From Chloroflexota bacterium (lineage in GTDB: Bacteria > Chloroflexota > Anaerolineae > Aggregatilineales > Phototrophicaceae), in contig JAPPEU010000059.1 in the NCBI GenBank assembly GCA_028875245.1, forward strand, positions 1 through 62,785: a stretch of DNA of 62,785 nt. Direction: 5' to 3'. Below, piece after piece: positions 1-8,226 of this stretch. The notes under the pieces were generated by a model. The model ran no database searches. It worked only from the letters and a program-made list of their open reading frames with translations, and was not told the origin of the DNA. A program made the position numbers and the translations under genes. Each line of letters begins with the position of its first letter. Position 1 is the stretch's first letter.

Positions 1-50
<50 letters not shown>

Positions 51-190
51 AGAAGATATAGGATAAGACCACACCGAAGGACCTTTGAGAATGAGGCCGT
101 TAAGCGTAGTCTACCAGAAACCGCCAGAAAATCAACTGGCGGGGAGCGGGGGCAACGCTTGTGTCGCCCTCAATTGCAAAGACAGGTTTA

Positions 191-215
191 GGGCGAGTCA
201 CCGCCTCGCCCCTAC
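191..215. repeat. GGGCGAG/CTCGCCC intergenic hairpin
   Basis: Seven-base arms GGGCGAG and CTCGCCC flank a 7-nt loop, followed by CTAC. Near-identical copies occur at 7930-7954, 8478-8502 and 50865-50889. Confidence 0.8.
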
Positions 216-329
216 GGTTTGCAGCGACCATATCACTATCGCCGGTTACTACCGTGGCATACGTGATAAAGCGCTTGGCGCTCAGCAAAGCGAAACATCG
301 TTGATCCTTAGCCTTGGCTGGAATAAACA

Positions 330-358
330 GGGAGGCTAGGAATTTTCGCTAGCCTCCC
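330..358. terminator. Perfect 10-bp stem-loop, possible terminator
   Basis: GGGAGGCTAG and CTAGCCTCCC pair perfectly around a 9-nt AT-rich loop. On the minus strand the stem is followed by a T-rich stretch (TGTTTATT), so it could end transcripts from the minus-strand dehydrogenase about 200 nt upstream. There is no long uninterrupted U tract, so termination is an inference. Confidence 0.4.
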
Positions 359-520
359 GCAAATTGCCTGACGAACTATCGTGAGGTCGCCAGGGGGTAT
401 TGTCACCCCACGTTATCCCAATAGACGGCTTATGTCAAGCACATAAGTCAGGCCGGGTACCTTACAGGGACAGCGCAACTCGATCCGCGTCCGCACGCGG
501 TCCAGCACGCGCCTAGATCT

Positions 521-548
521 GTAGGGCTTGCCCGGAGGGGCGCCCTAC
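521..548. repeat. GTAGGGC/GCCCTAC inverted repeat
   Basis: A 7-bp perfect inverted repeat just beyond the dehydrogenase stop codon. It resembles the intergenic hairpin family in carrying GTAGGGC but has a different core. No T tract follows on either strand. Confidence 0.55.
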
Positions 549-559
549 GGTATACGGTT

Positions 560-1567
560 TCAGCCCAACCGCTCGCAGATGATATTGGCGAACTCGGTTG
601 TGCTGATGCCGCGCGCGCCCAGGATGTCGGCGGTGTAGTCGCCTTTGCTGAGCGTATCGCTGACGGCGGCGTCGATCTTGTCGGCAAGTTCTGGTTTGTT
701 CCAATGATGGCGCACGAGCATGGCCGCGCTGAGGATGGCTGCGGTCGGGTTGGCGACGTCTCTGCCGGCGATATCGGGGGCGGAACCGTGCACCGGTTCG
801 GCTACAGCGACCTGATTGCCGATATTGAGCGCGGGCGCGAGGCCCAAACCACCGCCCCAGGCGGCCGCCATATCGGACAGAATATCGCCATAGAGATTCG
901 GCGTCAGCACGACATCAAAGCGCGACGGCTCCTTGACCATCCAGTAGGCGGCGGTATCGACCAGCAATTCATCAGTTTCGATATCGCTGTATTGTTTGGA
1001 GACTTCGTAGGCGACGCGGCGGAACAAGCCGTCGGTCTTCGGCAGGACGTTGCCTTTGTGCACAATGGTGACGCGGCGGCGCTTTTCGTTGCGCGCCAGG
1101 CGGAAGGCGGTATGGGCGATTCGCTCGCTGGCCTGACGGGTAATGCGTTTGGTCGCGGTGCCAGTATCGCCGGCGTCGGCCGTGCGCTCATCGCCGATGT
1201 ATAGATCTTCGGTATTCTCGCGCACGACCACGAGATCGACGCCCGCGCGCGCAGTCGGCACGGGCAGGAAGCGGGTCGGGCGCAAGTTTGCGAAGGTTTC
1301 CATCTTTTTGCGCAGGCTGACGATGGGCGAGGAATATCCAGCGACCGGGTATGAGGGGGAGCTGCAGGCGCCGAAGAGAACCGCCTGCGCTTCTTTGGCG
1401 CGCGCGACTGTATCTTCCGGCAGGGCTTCGCCGGTTTTCTGGAAGCGGTCCCAACCGGCTTCGGCGCGGATGACTTCAAGCTCAGGCACCACCTGGCGCA
1501 AGACGCGCACCGCCGCCGGAACCACTTCGCGCCCGATGCCGTCGCCCTCAACTACACATAACTTCAC
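560..1567 (-). CDS. NAD-dependent (homo)isocitrate/isopropylmalate-type dehydrogenase
   Basis: Beta-decarboxylating dehydrogenase of 335 residues, oxidising a 2-hydroxy acid dicarboxylate with NAD. Family marks in order: the N-terminal EGDGIG motif, the substrate-loop VVRENTEDLY motif, a catalytic HKGNVLP stretch, the metal-binding NLYGDILSD block, and the C-terminal GSAPDIAG plus NPTAAILSAAM nucleotide-binding region. Length and the region before RENTE resemble bacterial homoisocitrate dehydrogenase more than LeuB, but isocitrate dehydrogenase activity is also possible. I chose the GTG start at 1567 because an AGGAG lies 8 nt upstream and the protein then begins with the usual short strand before the glycine-rich motif; a longer frame reaches 1633 without a better site. 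It stands alone, with no leu, lys or citrate-synthase genes nearby. Confidence 0.88.
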   Translation of the reverse strand: MKLCVVEGDGIGREVVPAAVRVLRQVVPELEVIRAEAGWDRFQKTGEALPEDTVARAKEAQAVLFGACSSPSYPVAGYSSPIVSLRKKMETFANLRPTRFLPVPTARAGVDLVVVRENTEDLYIGDERTADAGDTGTATKRITRQASERIAHTAFRLARNEKRRRVTIVHKGNVLPKTDGLFRRVAYEVSKQYSDIETDELLVDTAAYWMVKEPSRFDVVLTPNLYGDILSDMAAAWGGGLGLAPALNIGNQVAVAEPVHGSAPDIAGRDVANPTAAILSAAMLVRHHWNKPELADKIDAAVSDTLSKGDYTADILGARGISTTEFANIICERLG

Positions 1568-2101
1568 AGCAGTTTCTCCTCGCCACGGTCCGCGCGCCCC
1601 GCTAAAGGGCGTCAACGCTTGATTTGCAAACAAGTTAAACTAAATAACCGTGATGAGAAGGTCCGCCACATAAGTACATTTTGCAGCTTGCGCATATTGT
1701 GACACATCGGTTTCAGTTTGTCGAATTTTGGGCGCTGGCAAATATCGCGGAACGATTGCCAGTAAATGCAGGACAGCAGTTGAAATCTTAGCACCGAGTA
1801 CACCGAGCATTTAGAGGGTATCGTCAAAACGATGCGAATCCCGCCAAACGCGCGCTTTGTCGGGGCGAGCCATTGGGTCGCCCGCCGCAGCTAAAGGACG
1901 CGCTTTCGGGCGACTTGATAAGCCGCCCCAACAGATTTCGCACTGATTGCGGATGGGATATTGCAAGACCATGAAATGAGAGGAAACGAGGCAACAGATA
2001 GGGCAGCGAAATCAATCCCGGGCGCGCGAGAGCCAAGCGAATATTCCCTTCCGCGGCGCAATCGCTTACAATAGCGCGTTGACTGAAAGGAAACTGCCCC
2101 G
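1568..2101. other. Gene-free stretch with repeat fragments
   Basis: No credible coding region. It contains a fragment of the CACAGAG-type repeat (about 1787-1816) and two intergenic hairpins (1863-1928). The part just before 2102 serves as leader for the small zinc-ribbon gene. Confidence 0.6.
1863..1928. repeat. Pair of GGGCGA intergenic hairpins
   Basis: The first unit is GGGCGA...TCGCCC with loop gccattggg (1863-1883); its reverse complement recurs at 42139-42159. The second is GGGCGACTT-GAT-AAGcCGCCC (1908-1928), nearly the same as the perfect copy at 47762-47782. Paired units about 25 nt apart recur at several other sites. Confidence 0.8.
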
Positions 2102-2314
2102 TTGACGGATCTCAAGCCCTGCGTGCGTTGTGAGCAGGAGTTGCCCCCGTCCGCATTTTCCGATGCGGAAGATGTTTTCTGCAAGGAGTGCACGGAGGAG
2201 ATCGTCGGCATTGTGCGCAGCAAGTACAGCGCCATCGAAGCGGCCCATTTCCGCGCCAAGCTGCGCCGGCGATCGCGCGACGCGATGGAAGAGTTGCGGC
2301 GGAAGCTGAGTTAG
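2102..2314 (+). CDS. Small zinc-ribbon-like protein, function unknown
   Basis: Seventy residues with two CxxC pairs (CVRC near residue 7 and CKEC near residue 28), spaced as in a small zinc ribbon, followed by a basic, probably helical tail. The TTG start at 2102 is supported by an AAGGA about 10 nt upstream. Cysteine spacing and codon use argue that it is real, but I do not recognise a named family. A nucleic-acid-binding or adaptor role would be a guess. Confidence 0.6.
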   Translation: MTDLKPCVRCEQELPPSAFSDAEDVFCKECTEEIVGIVRSKYSAIEAAHFRAKLRRRSRDAMEELRRKLS

Positions 2315-2347
2315 AACGATCCGCCGGCGCGCCACATATTACATCTG

Positions 2348-2520
2348 CCACAGCCGCTCGCGAGTGACAACTCGGCTCACACAAAATTACGAACCCGCAA
2401 AAAGAGGAATCTGTAGGGGCGTTACGCCGAAACGCCCAAAAAATGGAAACACCTTATATGGCTTTCTCCGCGCTCTCTGCGTTCTCTGTAGTTCATTTTT
2501 TCGCGACTTACTTGCACTTG
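2348..2520. repeat. Composite intergenic repeat with hairpin and tail
   Basis: The left part begins CCACAGCCGCTCGCGAG and contains ACAACTCGGCTCACAC; it recurs at 8366, 21286 and 54318. It leads into a GTAGGGGCG hairpin (2417-2437). The right tail (about 2438-2520, ending in ACTTACTTGCACTT) is repeated in opposite orientation at 57841-57914. Confidence 0.8.
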
Positions 2521-2529
2521 CTGAGAACA

Positions 2530-3282
2530 TCAGGGAGATTTTGGCCGGCCGGCGTAGCGGTTGAAGCCCATGACATCTTTGCCGCTGGCGAGGATGGCGG
2601 TGTGGCCCGGATGCAGATGACTGTCCTGGAAGATGTGCGCGAAGGGTACAGTGACCCGGATGGACAAACCCAGACGGCGTTTGTCGGAGTTGTTTTCCCC
2701 CGAGGTATGCAGCAGGCGCTCGCTGAACAAGAAGAATTCGCCCGGCTTCAATTCCATATTCACTGCTAGGTCCTCGTCGTAGGCATCTGGATCCACCATT
2801 TCAGCGATTGCCATCTCCGCCGGCGCGCGGCTGTGCTGCAAAAACTGACGATGCGAGCCGGGGATGAGGCGCACGCAGGCGTTCTCGGCGGTGACTTCGT
2901 CGATGGCGATCCAGGCGGAGGTATTGACGGGCGGCTCAATGGGCCAGAAGTTGATATCCTGGTGCCAGGGGATTTCAGCGGCGCCGGGTTCTTTCAGCCA
3001 GAAGTTGGTCGTCCAGACGACGAGGTCCGGCCCCAGCAGGCCGGCGATGCGCTCGATGATGGCGGGATGCGACGCCAGGTCGTAGACGGCTGCATTGTCC
3101 ATGTGCCGCGATTGCATGGGGCGGCGCGGGTTGGGGCCAGCCCTGTTGAGGACATGCCGGTCGATTTCCTGGCGGAGTTCCGCCATTTCGGCCGGGCTCA
3201 TGGCGGCGTAGGGGCCGAGGTAGCCATTTTCGACGAAGAAGTCGACTTCGGCGCGGGATAGGCGGTTGGTGGATTCTTGCAT
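2530..3282 (-). CDS. Phytanoyl-CoA dioxygenase-family protein (copy 1)
   Basis: Predicted non-haem Fe(II)/2-oxoglutarate oxygenase of the PhyH family, 250 residues. The metal-binding HxD lies in the IPWHQDINFW motif in the middle of the chain. The distal histidine is probably in the LLHTSGEN segment, and the arginine in the RRLGLSIRV strand is the expected 2-oxoglutarate ligand. I prefer the ATG at 3282, which has a GGGG 6 nt upstream, over the ATG at 3288, which would touch that site. It lies downstream of, and is highly similar to, the next gene, so the two are a tandem duplication. The substrate cannot be read from sequence; such enzymes often hydroxylate small molecules rather than phytanoyl-CoA. 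Confidence 0.85.
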   Translation of the reverse strand: MQESTNRLSRAEVDFFVENGYLGPYAAMSPAEMAELRQEIDRHVLNRAGPNPRRPMQSRHMDNAAVYDLASHPAIIERIAGLLGPDLVVWTTNFWLKEPGAAEIPWHQDINFWPIEPPVNTSAWIAIDEVTAENACVRLIPGSHRQFLQHSRAPAEMAIAEMVDPDAYDEDLAVNMELKPGEFFLFSERLLHTSGENNSDKRRLGLSIRVTVPFAHIFQDSHLHPGHTAILASGKDVMGFNRYAGRPKSP

Positions 3283-3295
3283 TCGCATCCCCTTC

Positions 3296-3359
3296 GGGCG
3301 ACCTGATAGCTCACTCCCACATTCGTATGAGACCGGGCGAGCGGTCCAAGGTCGTCCCT
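3296..3359. repeat. Degenerate hairpin pair between PhyH paralogues
   Basis: Two imperfect members of the GGGCG hairpin family: GGGCGACCT-GAT-AG... at 3296 and GGGCGAGCG...CGTCCCTAC ending at about 3359. A related unit (GGACGACCT...) sits at the same place upstream of the second paralogue. Confidence 0.6.
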
Positions 3360-4125
3360 ACGGGCTCGCCATTTGCGGGCGGCCGGCATAGCGGTTGAAG
3401 CCCATGACATCCTTGCCGCGCGCCAGGATTGCGCTGTGGCCGGGGTGGAGGGGGGCGCTGTCCTGGAAGACGTGCACGATGGGCAGGGTCACGCGGATGG
3501 AGATGCCGAGGCGGCGCCGCTCTGATGTGTTGACGCTGGAGCGGTGCAACGTCCGCTCGCTGAAGATGAAGAACTCGCCCGGTTCTAGCTCCATGTTAAT
3601 CGCGCTGGAGGCGTCAAATGCAGCGTTATCGGCCATTTCGGCAAATGCCACGCCTTCTTCGGCTTTGATATGGGGCAGCGAAACACGATGCGAGCCGGGG
3701 ATGATCTGCACACAGGAATTCTCGACAGTGACTTGGTCGATGGCGAGCCAGGCGGAGGTATTGAGGGGCGGCTCCAAAGGCCAGAAATGGATATCCTGAT
3801 GCCAGGGTATTTCAGCGCCGCCCGGTGGCTTGAGCCAGAAGTTGGTCGCCCAGACGACGAGATCCGGCCCCAGCAGGCCGGCGATGCGGTCGAGTATGGC
3901 GGGGTGGGTGGCCAGGTCATAGATGACCGGCTGATCCATGTGGCGCGATTGGGCGCGGGAGCGCGGGTTGGGGCCGTCGCTGGTCAAGACCTTCTGCTCG
4001 ATTTCGCGCCGGACTTCCGCCATTTCGGCCGGGCTCATGGCGGCGTAGGGACCGAGGTAGCCGTTTTCGACGAAGAAGTCGACTTCGGCGCGGGTCAGGC
4101 GGTTGGTGGTTTTGGTTTCACTCAT
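3358..4125 (-). CDS. Phytanoyl-CoA dioxygenase-family protein (copy 2)
   Basis: A 255-residue PhyH-family oxygenase. The metal motif is IPWHQDIHFW, a second histidine lies in the RTLHRSSVNTS segment, and the cosubstrate arginine is in RRRLGISIRV. The first ~35 residues and most of the barrel match copy 1 closely, so the pair arose by local duplication. The ATG at 4125 has an AAAGGA about 7 nt upstream. The genes are co-directional with about 75 nt between them. They differ mainly around residues 140-190, where substrate-contacting loops are expected, which suggests different substrates. Confidence 0.87.
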   Translation of the reverse strand: MSETKTTNRLTRAEVDFFVENGYLGPYAAMSPAEMAEVRREIEQKVLTSDGPNPRSRAQSRHMDQPVIYDLATHPAILDRIAGLLGPDLVVWATNFWLKPPGGAEIPWHQDIHFWPLEPPLNTSAWLAIDQVTVENSCVQIIPGSHRVSLPHIKAEEGVAFAEMADNAAFDASSAINMELEPGEFFIFSERTLHRSSVNTSERRRLGISIRVTLPIVHVFQDSAPLHPGHSAILARGKDVMGFNRYAGRPQMASP

Positions 4126-4137
4126 TCGTTTTCCTTT

Positions 4138-4157
4138 CGGACGACCTGGCAGGTAGC
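4138..4157. repeat. Degenerate intergenic hairpin upstream of PhyH copy 2
   Basis: GGACGACCT-GGC-AGGTAGCCC, a mutated member of the hairpin family with intact inner stem ACCT/AGGT. Its position relative to the start codon matches that of the repeat upstream of copy 1. Confidence 0.55.
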
Positions 4158-4195
4158 CCCTGCAATTGTCAACAATTGGGGGGCTGATGGCAAGT

Positions 4196-6745
4196 TTAGC
4201 TTATTGTCACCTGGCTTCCAGCGGCGGTTTTTTCCACCAGGAGATGGACGGGGAAGGAATCGCGCAATTCATCGATATGGGTGATGACCAGGATGAGGTC
4301 AAAGTCAGCCTGGATTTTGTTGATGGCGTCGACCAGCCGGCCGCGACCGGCTTCATCTTGCGAGCCGAAGCCTTCGTCGATGAAGAGCGTGCGCAATTGG
4401 GCGCCGGCCCGCCGCGCCAGCAGTTTGGAGAGGGCGATGCGCAAAGCGAAATTGATGCGAAAGGCTTCGCCGCCGCTGTAGAGGTCGTAGGCGCGCGTCC
4501 CGAGTTCGTCGGCGATGTCGATGGCCAGCGTTTCGGCGAGGCCGCCACCGGCTTTCTCCCGTTGGGTGCTGAGTCGCAGGCTCATGCGGCCGTCGGTCAT
4601 GCGCGCGAGCAGGTCGTTCGCTTCCGCTTCCAGCTCGGGGATGGCGGTCTCGATGATGAGGGCGGGCAGGCCGTTTTTGCCGAAGGCGGCCCGCAGCTCG
4701 TTGAGCAGGCCGCGCTGATGCTGCGTCGCACCCAGTCGCTCGCTCAGCCGACGTTTGCTCGCCCGGCCGGCGGCGATGGCGTTCAACTGCTGCTCAATGA
4801 TGGTTTTGCGCTCGTTCAAGGTCTGCGCCTCGGCCCGCATGGAGTCGACGCGGGCGCGCAGTTCGCGTTCCTCACGCGCTACTTTTTCCAGGGCTTCAAT
4901 TTCGCTGCCGATCTTTTTGAGTTTGTCTTCATCCCCCTGCATTGAGGCGCGCATGGAATCGAGCCGGGCCGCCGTATCGGCGCGGATCTTCCGCGCTTCC
5001 GGCAGGCTGATGCGGGCGAGTTCCAGCAAGGTATGCCCGCGCTCGTATTCGGCGTAGGTCTCCAGTTGCACTCTGGTATCAGCGTGAGAATCGGGGTCAT
5101 AGCCGATGCCTTCGCGCTGGCGCTCCAACTGTGAGAGCTGATGCCGCAATTCCCCGCCGAATTCGCCGTCCCCCAGGCGCGTTTCAAGCTGGATCAGTTG
5201 ACGCCGTTCGCCGGGCAATGCCGCTTCCGCTTCTTCCGCCAGGCGTTCAGCTTCCGCCAGGGCGCCGAGCCGTTGCTGCCGGGCGGGCAGATGCTTCAGT
5301 TTTCCCGCCCAGCCGGCAATCTCAGCCTCCCGCGCCTGGCTTGCGGCGTTTAAGGCCTCAATCTCGGCCCCGCAGCCGCGGTATTGAGCGCGCTTCTCAT
5401 CGCGCTCTTCGGTGAGCTGGGCCATGATCTCGTCGCGATGCTCGGCGGTCAGCGCTTGACCACAAAGCGGGCAGGCGGCGCCGTCGGCCTGCCGCAGCCG
5501 ATCGAGCCTTGTGTTCAGCGCTTGCCCCTCCGATGTCAGCCTGCCCATCCGCTCTCGCAGGCCTGAACGGTCTTCTTTGATACGCTGCACTTCTTTCGCT
5601 GCCTTGTCGCGTTGGACTTCGAGCGCTTGCAGCGCACGCAGCTCCGCCCGCAGCGCGTCAATGTCGGCGGCGGCCGCGGACGCCAGTTTCGCTTCCAGCC
5701 CGCGGATGCGTTCGCGCAGGACATGGGCGTCGCTTTCCAGCCGCGCCCGCTGCTCGGCCAGGGCCTGCTCCAGTTGATGCGCCTCGCGGTCGAGCTCGGC
5801 CTTCCGCGTCAACTGCTCGGCGATTGCGCTCTGATTCTCGCGCGCTTTCCGCAGCTGGGCGAAACCGGCTTCGATGGCTTCGCTTTGGGCCAGCGTTTCC
5901 TGATAAGCCGCGATCTTCTCATCTTGTCGCTGGACTTCGGCTTGGGCGGCTGCCATGTCGTCACGCCGGCCGGTGATGCGGCCCTCCAGTTCGCGCCGGC
6001 TTTCGCCCAGGCGCCGCAGTGCCGAGACCGCGTCGGCCACGCGGCTGTAGTCGTCGGTTGCTTGTTGCAGCGCTTCCCTCGCGCTCTCCAGCGTCGCCAG
6101 GACAGCTTCCCGATCGGCTTTGAGCTGCGGCTCGCCGGCGATCTCTTCATCAAAGCGGTTGATGTCATGCTGGATGATATCGATCTGCGAGGCGATGTCT
6201 GTCAAGCGCTTTTTGGCGGCGCTTTCATAATGGGTCCACTGATCGAGACCGAGGATGTCGGCCAGGATTCGCTTGCGCTCGGCGGCGGTTTTCAGGGTGA
6301 AAGCATCGGCGCGCCCCTGCTGCAAGAAGGCGGAATGCGCGAAAGTTTCATAATCGAGGCGCAGGATTTCGTTGATCTTCGCTTGCGTGCGGCGGCTGCC
6401 CTCTTCGTTGATGAGGCGGGGAAAGCCCTCTTTGTCGAATGCGAGCAGGTCGAGGGCGCCGCGCCCCCGCCCGGCGCGCGACCGCCGGCGAATGACGCGG
6501 TAGCGCAATCCCTCCTGCTCGAAGTCGATCTCCACCTGCATCTCGTTTTGCCCGAGGTGGATCAATTCCTCATCGCGTTTGGCGCGGGCCCGTCCCCAGA
6601 GCGCCCAGGTGATGGCATCGAGAATTGAGGATTTGCCGACGCCATTGCCCCCGGTCAGGCAAGCCAGTTCAATGCCGTCGAAGACGATCGGCGCGGGCGC
6701 GCGATAGGCGAGAAAATTCCGCAGTTCCAGTCGGGTTGGGAGCAT
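4196..6745 (-). CDS. sbcC: SbcC/Rad50-family DNA repair ATPase
   Basis: An 849-residue SMC-like ATPase, expected to pair with an Mre11/SbcD nuclease in processing DNA ends and hairpins. The N-terminal lobe carries Walker A GGNGVGKSS (near residue 33), then long heptad-rich coiled coils. A zinc hook CPLC lies near residue 423, and the C-terminal lobe has the signature YSGGEAF and Walker B LFIDEGFGSQD. All catalytic motifs are intact. No sbcD/mre11 gene is adjacent, although the two are usually neighbours, so the nuclease must be elsewhere or absent. No Shine-Dalgarno precedes the ATG at 6745. Downstream and on the same strand are the PhyH pair, 70 nt away; a functional link is not evident. Confidence 0.92.
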   Translation of the reverse strand: MLPTRLELRNFLAYRAPAPIVFDGIELACLTGGNGVGKSSILDAITWALWGRARAKRDEELIHLGQNEMQVEIDFEQEGLRYRVIRRRSRAGRGRGALDLLAFDKEGFPRLINEEGSRRTQAKINEILRLDYETFAHSAFLQQGRADAFTLKTAAERKRILADILGLDQWTHYESAAKKRLTDIASQIDIIQHDINRFDEEIAGEPQLKADREAVLATLESAREALQQATDDYSRVADAVSALRRLGESRRELEGRITGRRDDMAAAQAEVQRQDEKIAAYQETLAQSEAIEAGFAQLRKARENQSAIAEQLTRKAELDREAHQLEQALAEQRARLESDAHVLRERIRGLEAKLASAAAADIDALRAELRALQALEVQRDKAAKEVQRIKEDRSGLRERMGRLTSEGQALNTRLDRLRQADGAACPLCGQALTAEHRDEIMAQLTEERDEKRAQYRGCGAEIEALNAASQAREAEIAGWAGKLKHLPARQQRLGALAEAERLAEEAEAALPGERRQLIQLETRLGDGEFGGELRHQLSQLERQREGIGYDPDSHADTRVQLETYAEYERGHTLLELARISLPEARKIRADTAARLDSMRASMQGDEDKLKKIGSEIEALEKVAREERELRARVDSMRAEAQTLNERKTIIEQQLNAIAAGRASKRRLSERLGATQHQRGLLNELRAAFGKNGLPALIIETAIPELEAEANDLLARMTDGRMSLRLSTQREKAGGGLAETLAIDIADELGTRAYDLYSGGEAFRINFALRIALSKLLARRAGAQLRTLFIDEGFGSQDEAGRGRLVDAINKIQADFDLILVITHIDELRDSFPVHLLVEKTAAGSQVTIS

Positions 6746-6864
6746 GGGGCGGTTTTAATCTTGGCGAGCGACGCACTCATTTAACCACAGGGGGGCGCGT
6801 AGACACAGACCTGCGACGCCGAGGGTATAGAGGACTCCGATAGCTTCTGAAGCAGATTATCCGT

Positions 6865-6893
6865 TTGATACGGTTAGCCTGTCAATGTATGAT
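6865..6893 (+). promoter_or_regulatory. Sigma70-type promoter for the DCC gene
   Basis: TTGATA (6865-6870), a 17-bp spacer and TATGAT (6888-6893), about 38 nt before the ATG at 6932. Confidence 0.65.
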
Positions 6894-6931
6894 GATTGCA
6901 ATAGGCAAAACCTAGAGCCGAGGGGCGAATC

Positions 6932-7330
6932 ATGCTGACGGCGCTTTATGACGGCAACTGCCTGGTCTGTCGATCGACTTGCGAGGCGCTGCGCGCGCTG
7001 GATTGGCTGAAGCGGATCCACTTCGTCGATTTGCATGACGGCGGGGATTTCAGGCGGCGTCATCCGGAATTGACGCGGGAACGCCTGATGAGCGAGATCC
7101 ACGTCATCAATGCGGCGGGGGAGCTCTACGCGGGCTTCGCCGGGACGCGCCGCATGTTGAAAGAGCTGCCGCTCGGTTTCCTGCTATGGCTGCTGCTCCA
7201 GCTGCCGGGGGCGGACGTGATCGGGAAGCGCCTCTACCGCTACATCGCCCGCCGCCGCTACCGCATCAACGCGCTGCTGGGCAGTGAGCTGCCGGAATGC
7301 GCTGAGGGCGGCTGCCGCATGCTGCGCTGA
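6932..7330 (+). CDS. DCC-family thiol-disulfide oxidoreductase
   Basis: A 132-residue DUF393/DCC protein, a thioredoxin-fold family named for its conserved Asp-Cys-Cys. The signature is complete: YDGNCLVC at residues 6-13, giving cysteines 10 and 13. A hydrophobic patch (GFLLWLLLQLPG) around residue 92 fits family members that sit near membranes. The start is supported by GAGGGG upstream and a good promoter. The gene converges on the acetyltransferase with only 6 nt between stop codons. The physiological partner is unknown. Confidence 0.85.
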   Translation: MLTALYDGNCLVCRSTCEALRALDWLKRIHFVDLHDGGDFRRRHPELTRERLMSEIHVINAAGELYAGFAGTRRMLKELPLGFLLWLLLQLPGADVIGKRLYRYIARRRYRINALLGSELPECAEGGCRMLR

Positions 7331-7336
7331 ACTTGC

Positions 7337-7861
7337 TCAGCCAGCGGCGCGGATCCAATAGCGCCGGGTCAAGACGCGGCGGCCGTTGTCGATCTTGTCT
7401 TGCAGGACGCCGCCATTGGCCTCGATGATGCGCGACGAGCCGATATTGTCGTCATCACAAGTGATCAGAATATCGCCGACGCCGCGTTTACGCGCCTCCA
7501 GGATGCCCAGCTGACAGATGAGCGCGCCATAGCCGAGCCGCCGAAAAGAGGGGCGGATTTTGTAACCGATGTGCCCGCCGTAGCGCTTCAAACTTTCGTT
7601 GAGGCGATGCCGCACATCGACATCGCCGATGTAGCCATCATGCTCGCTCACCAGCCAGAATTGCGTCGCCGGCACCATGCCCGCCAGCGGGTCCGTCTCC
7701 GCCTGCTGCAAGACGCGCAGGTATTCGTCAAAGCGGGTCCGCAAGATTTCCGGATGCCAGTTGACCGTGCGCTTTTCGCGGATGTATTCGTAGACGGCGT
7801 CGATGAAGCTGTCTTTATAGCGCTCGCGTGGGCGCGTAAGGTAGGCGTTGGTTGAGGTCAT
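7337..7861 (-). CDS. GNAT-family N-acetyltransferase
   Basis: A 174-residue acyl-CoA-dependent acetyltransferase. The mid-chain strand with HIGYKIRPSFRRLGYG gives the acetyl-CoA-binding Arg/Gln-x-x-Gly-x-Gly type loop (RRLGYG). It is followed by the LEARKRGVGDILITCDDDNIGSSR segment typical of the family, where DDNIGS precedes the last helix. I use the ATG at 7861; a longer frame runs back to 8203 through a repeat and an antisense gene and is not credible. The resemblance is to the RimJ/RimL-like or YitI-like small-molecule branch, but the substrate is unknown. Confidence 0.82.
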   Translation of the reverse strand: MTSTNAYLTRPRERYKDSFIDAVYEYIREKRTVNWHPEILRTRFDEYLRVLQQAETDPLAGMVPATQFWLVSEHDGYIGDVDVRHRLNESLKRYGGHIGYKIRPSFRRLGYGALICQLGILEARKRGVGDILITCDDDNIGSSRIIEANGGVLQDKIDNGRRVLTRRYWIRAAG

Positions 7862-7883
7862 TTGGCGATGTCTCGGCTGTTGT

Positions 7884-7954
7884 GGGCGAGCCACGGGTTC
7901 GCCCGCAGAAACGTTCATCGGGCGGTTTCGGGCGAGCCACCGTCTCGCCCCTAC
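7884..7954. repeat. Pair of GGGCGA hairpins
   Basis: GGGCGA...TCGCCC (7884-7904) and GGGCGAG...CTCGCCCCTAC (7930-7954), separated by 25 nt, in the gap between the acetyltransferase and the small membrane protein. Confidence 0.8.
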
Positions 7955-7974
7955 GAAATGGAGGATTGGCGCAT

Positions 7975-8226
7975 TCAGTCCGCGTCTTCGGCGGCGCTGA
8001 TCTCGGCTTCGTCTTCGGGGTTGTCTTTGTCTTCCCAGCTGATGATCCAGATGCAGGCGCCGGCGACCAGGACGGTGGCGACAATCAGCGCGACCCACTG
8101 AGACGGGAGCAGCCCGACATTGCGCGCTTCGACTACCAGCAGCGCAACCATGCCAGCAGCCAAGACGACCCAGGCGCTGAAGCGGGGATGCTGCATCACC
8201 CATTTGACGACGGCGATGTTTTCCAT
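7975..8226 (-). CDS. Small two-TM membrane protein
   Basis: Eighty-three residues with two hydrophobic helices (about residues 17-33 and 42-61) and an acidic C-terminal tail rich in Asp and Glu. The ATG at 8226 has AAGGAA about 10 nt upstream. An in-frame extension to 8298 looks non-coding. I do not recognise a family; the arrangement suggests an inner-membrane protein with the acidic tail in the cytoplasm. Confidence 0.65.
   Translation of the reverse strand: MENIAVVKWVMQHPRFSAWVVLAAGMVALLVVEARNVGLLPSQWVALIVATVLVAGACIWIISWEDKDNPEDEAEISAAEDAD

Larger units (their letters stand above)
51..559. other. Leading non-coding stretch with hairpins
   Basis: I find no convincing gene here; the short frames have no plausible domain or ribosome-binding site. 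It holds a GGGCGAG/CTCGCCC hairpin (191-215), a strong 10-bp stem-loop (330-358), a short inverted repeat CTTATGT/ACATAAG (429-447) and a GTAGGGC/GCCCTAC inverted repeat (521-548). Confidence 0.6.

Noticed and set aside
85..339. 84-residue frame near the contig start
   Set aside because: No domain, no ribosome-binding site, and it runs through an intergenic hairpin (191-215).
5612..6628. Long plus-strand frame opposite sbcC
   Set aside because: Antisense shadow of a gene with all Rad50 motifs; its composition mirrors the codon bias of the real strand.
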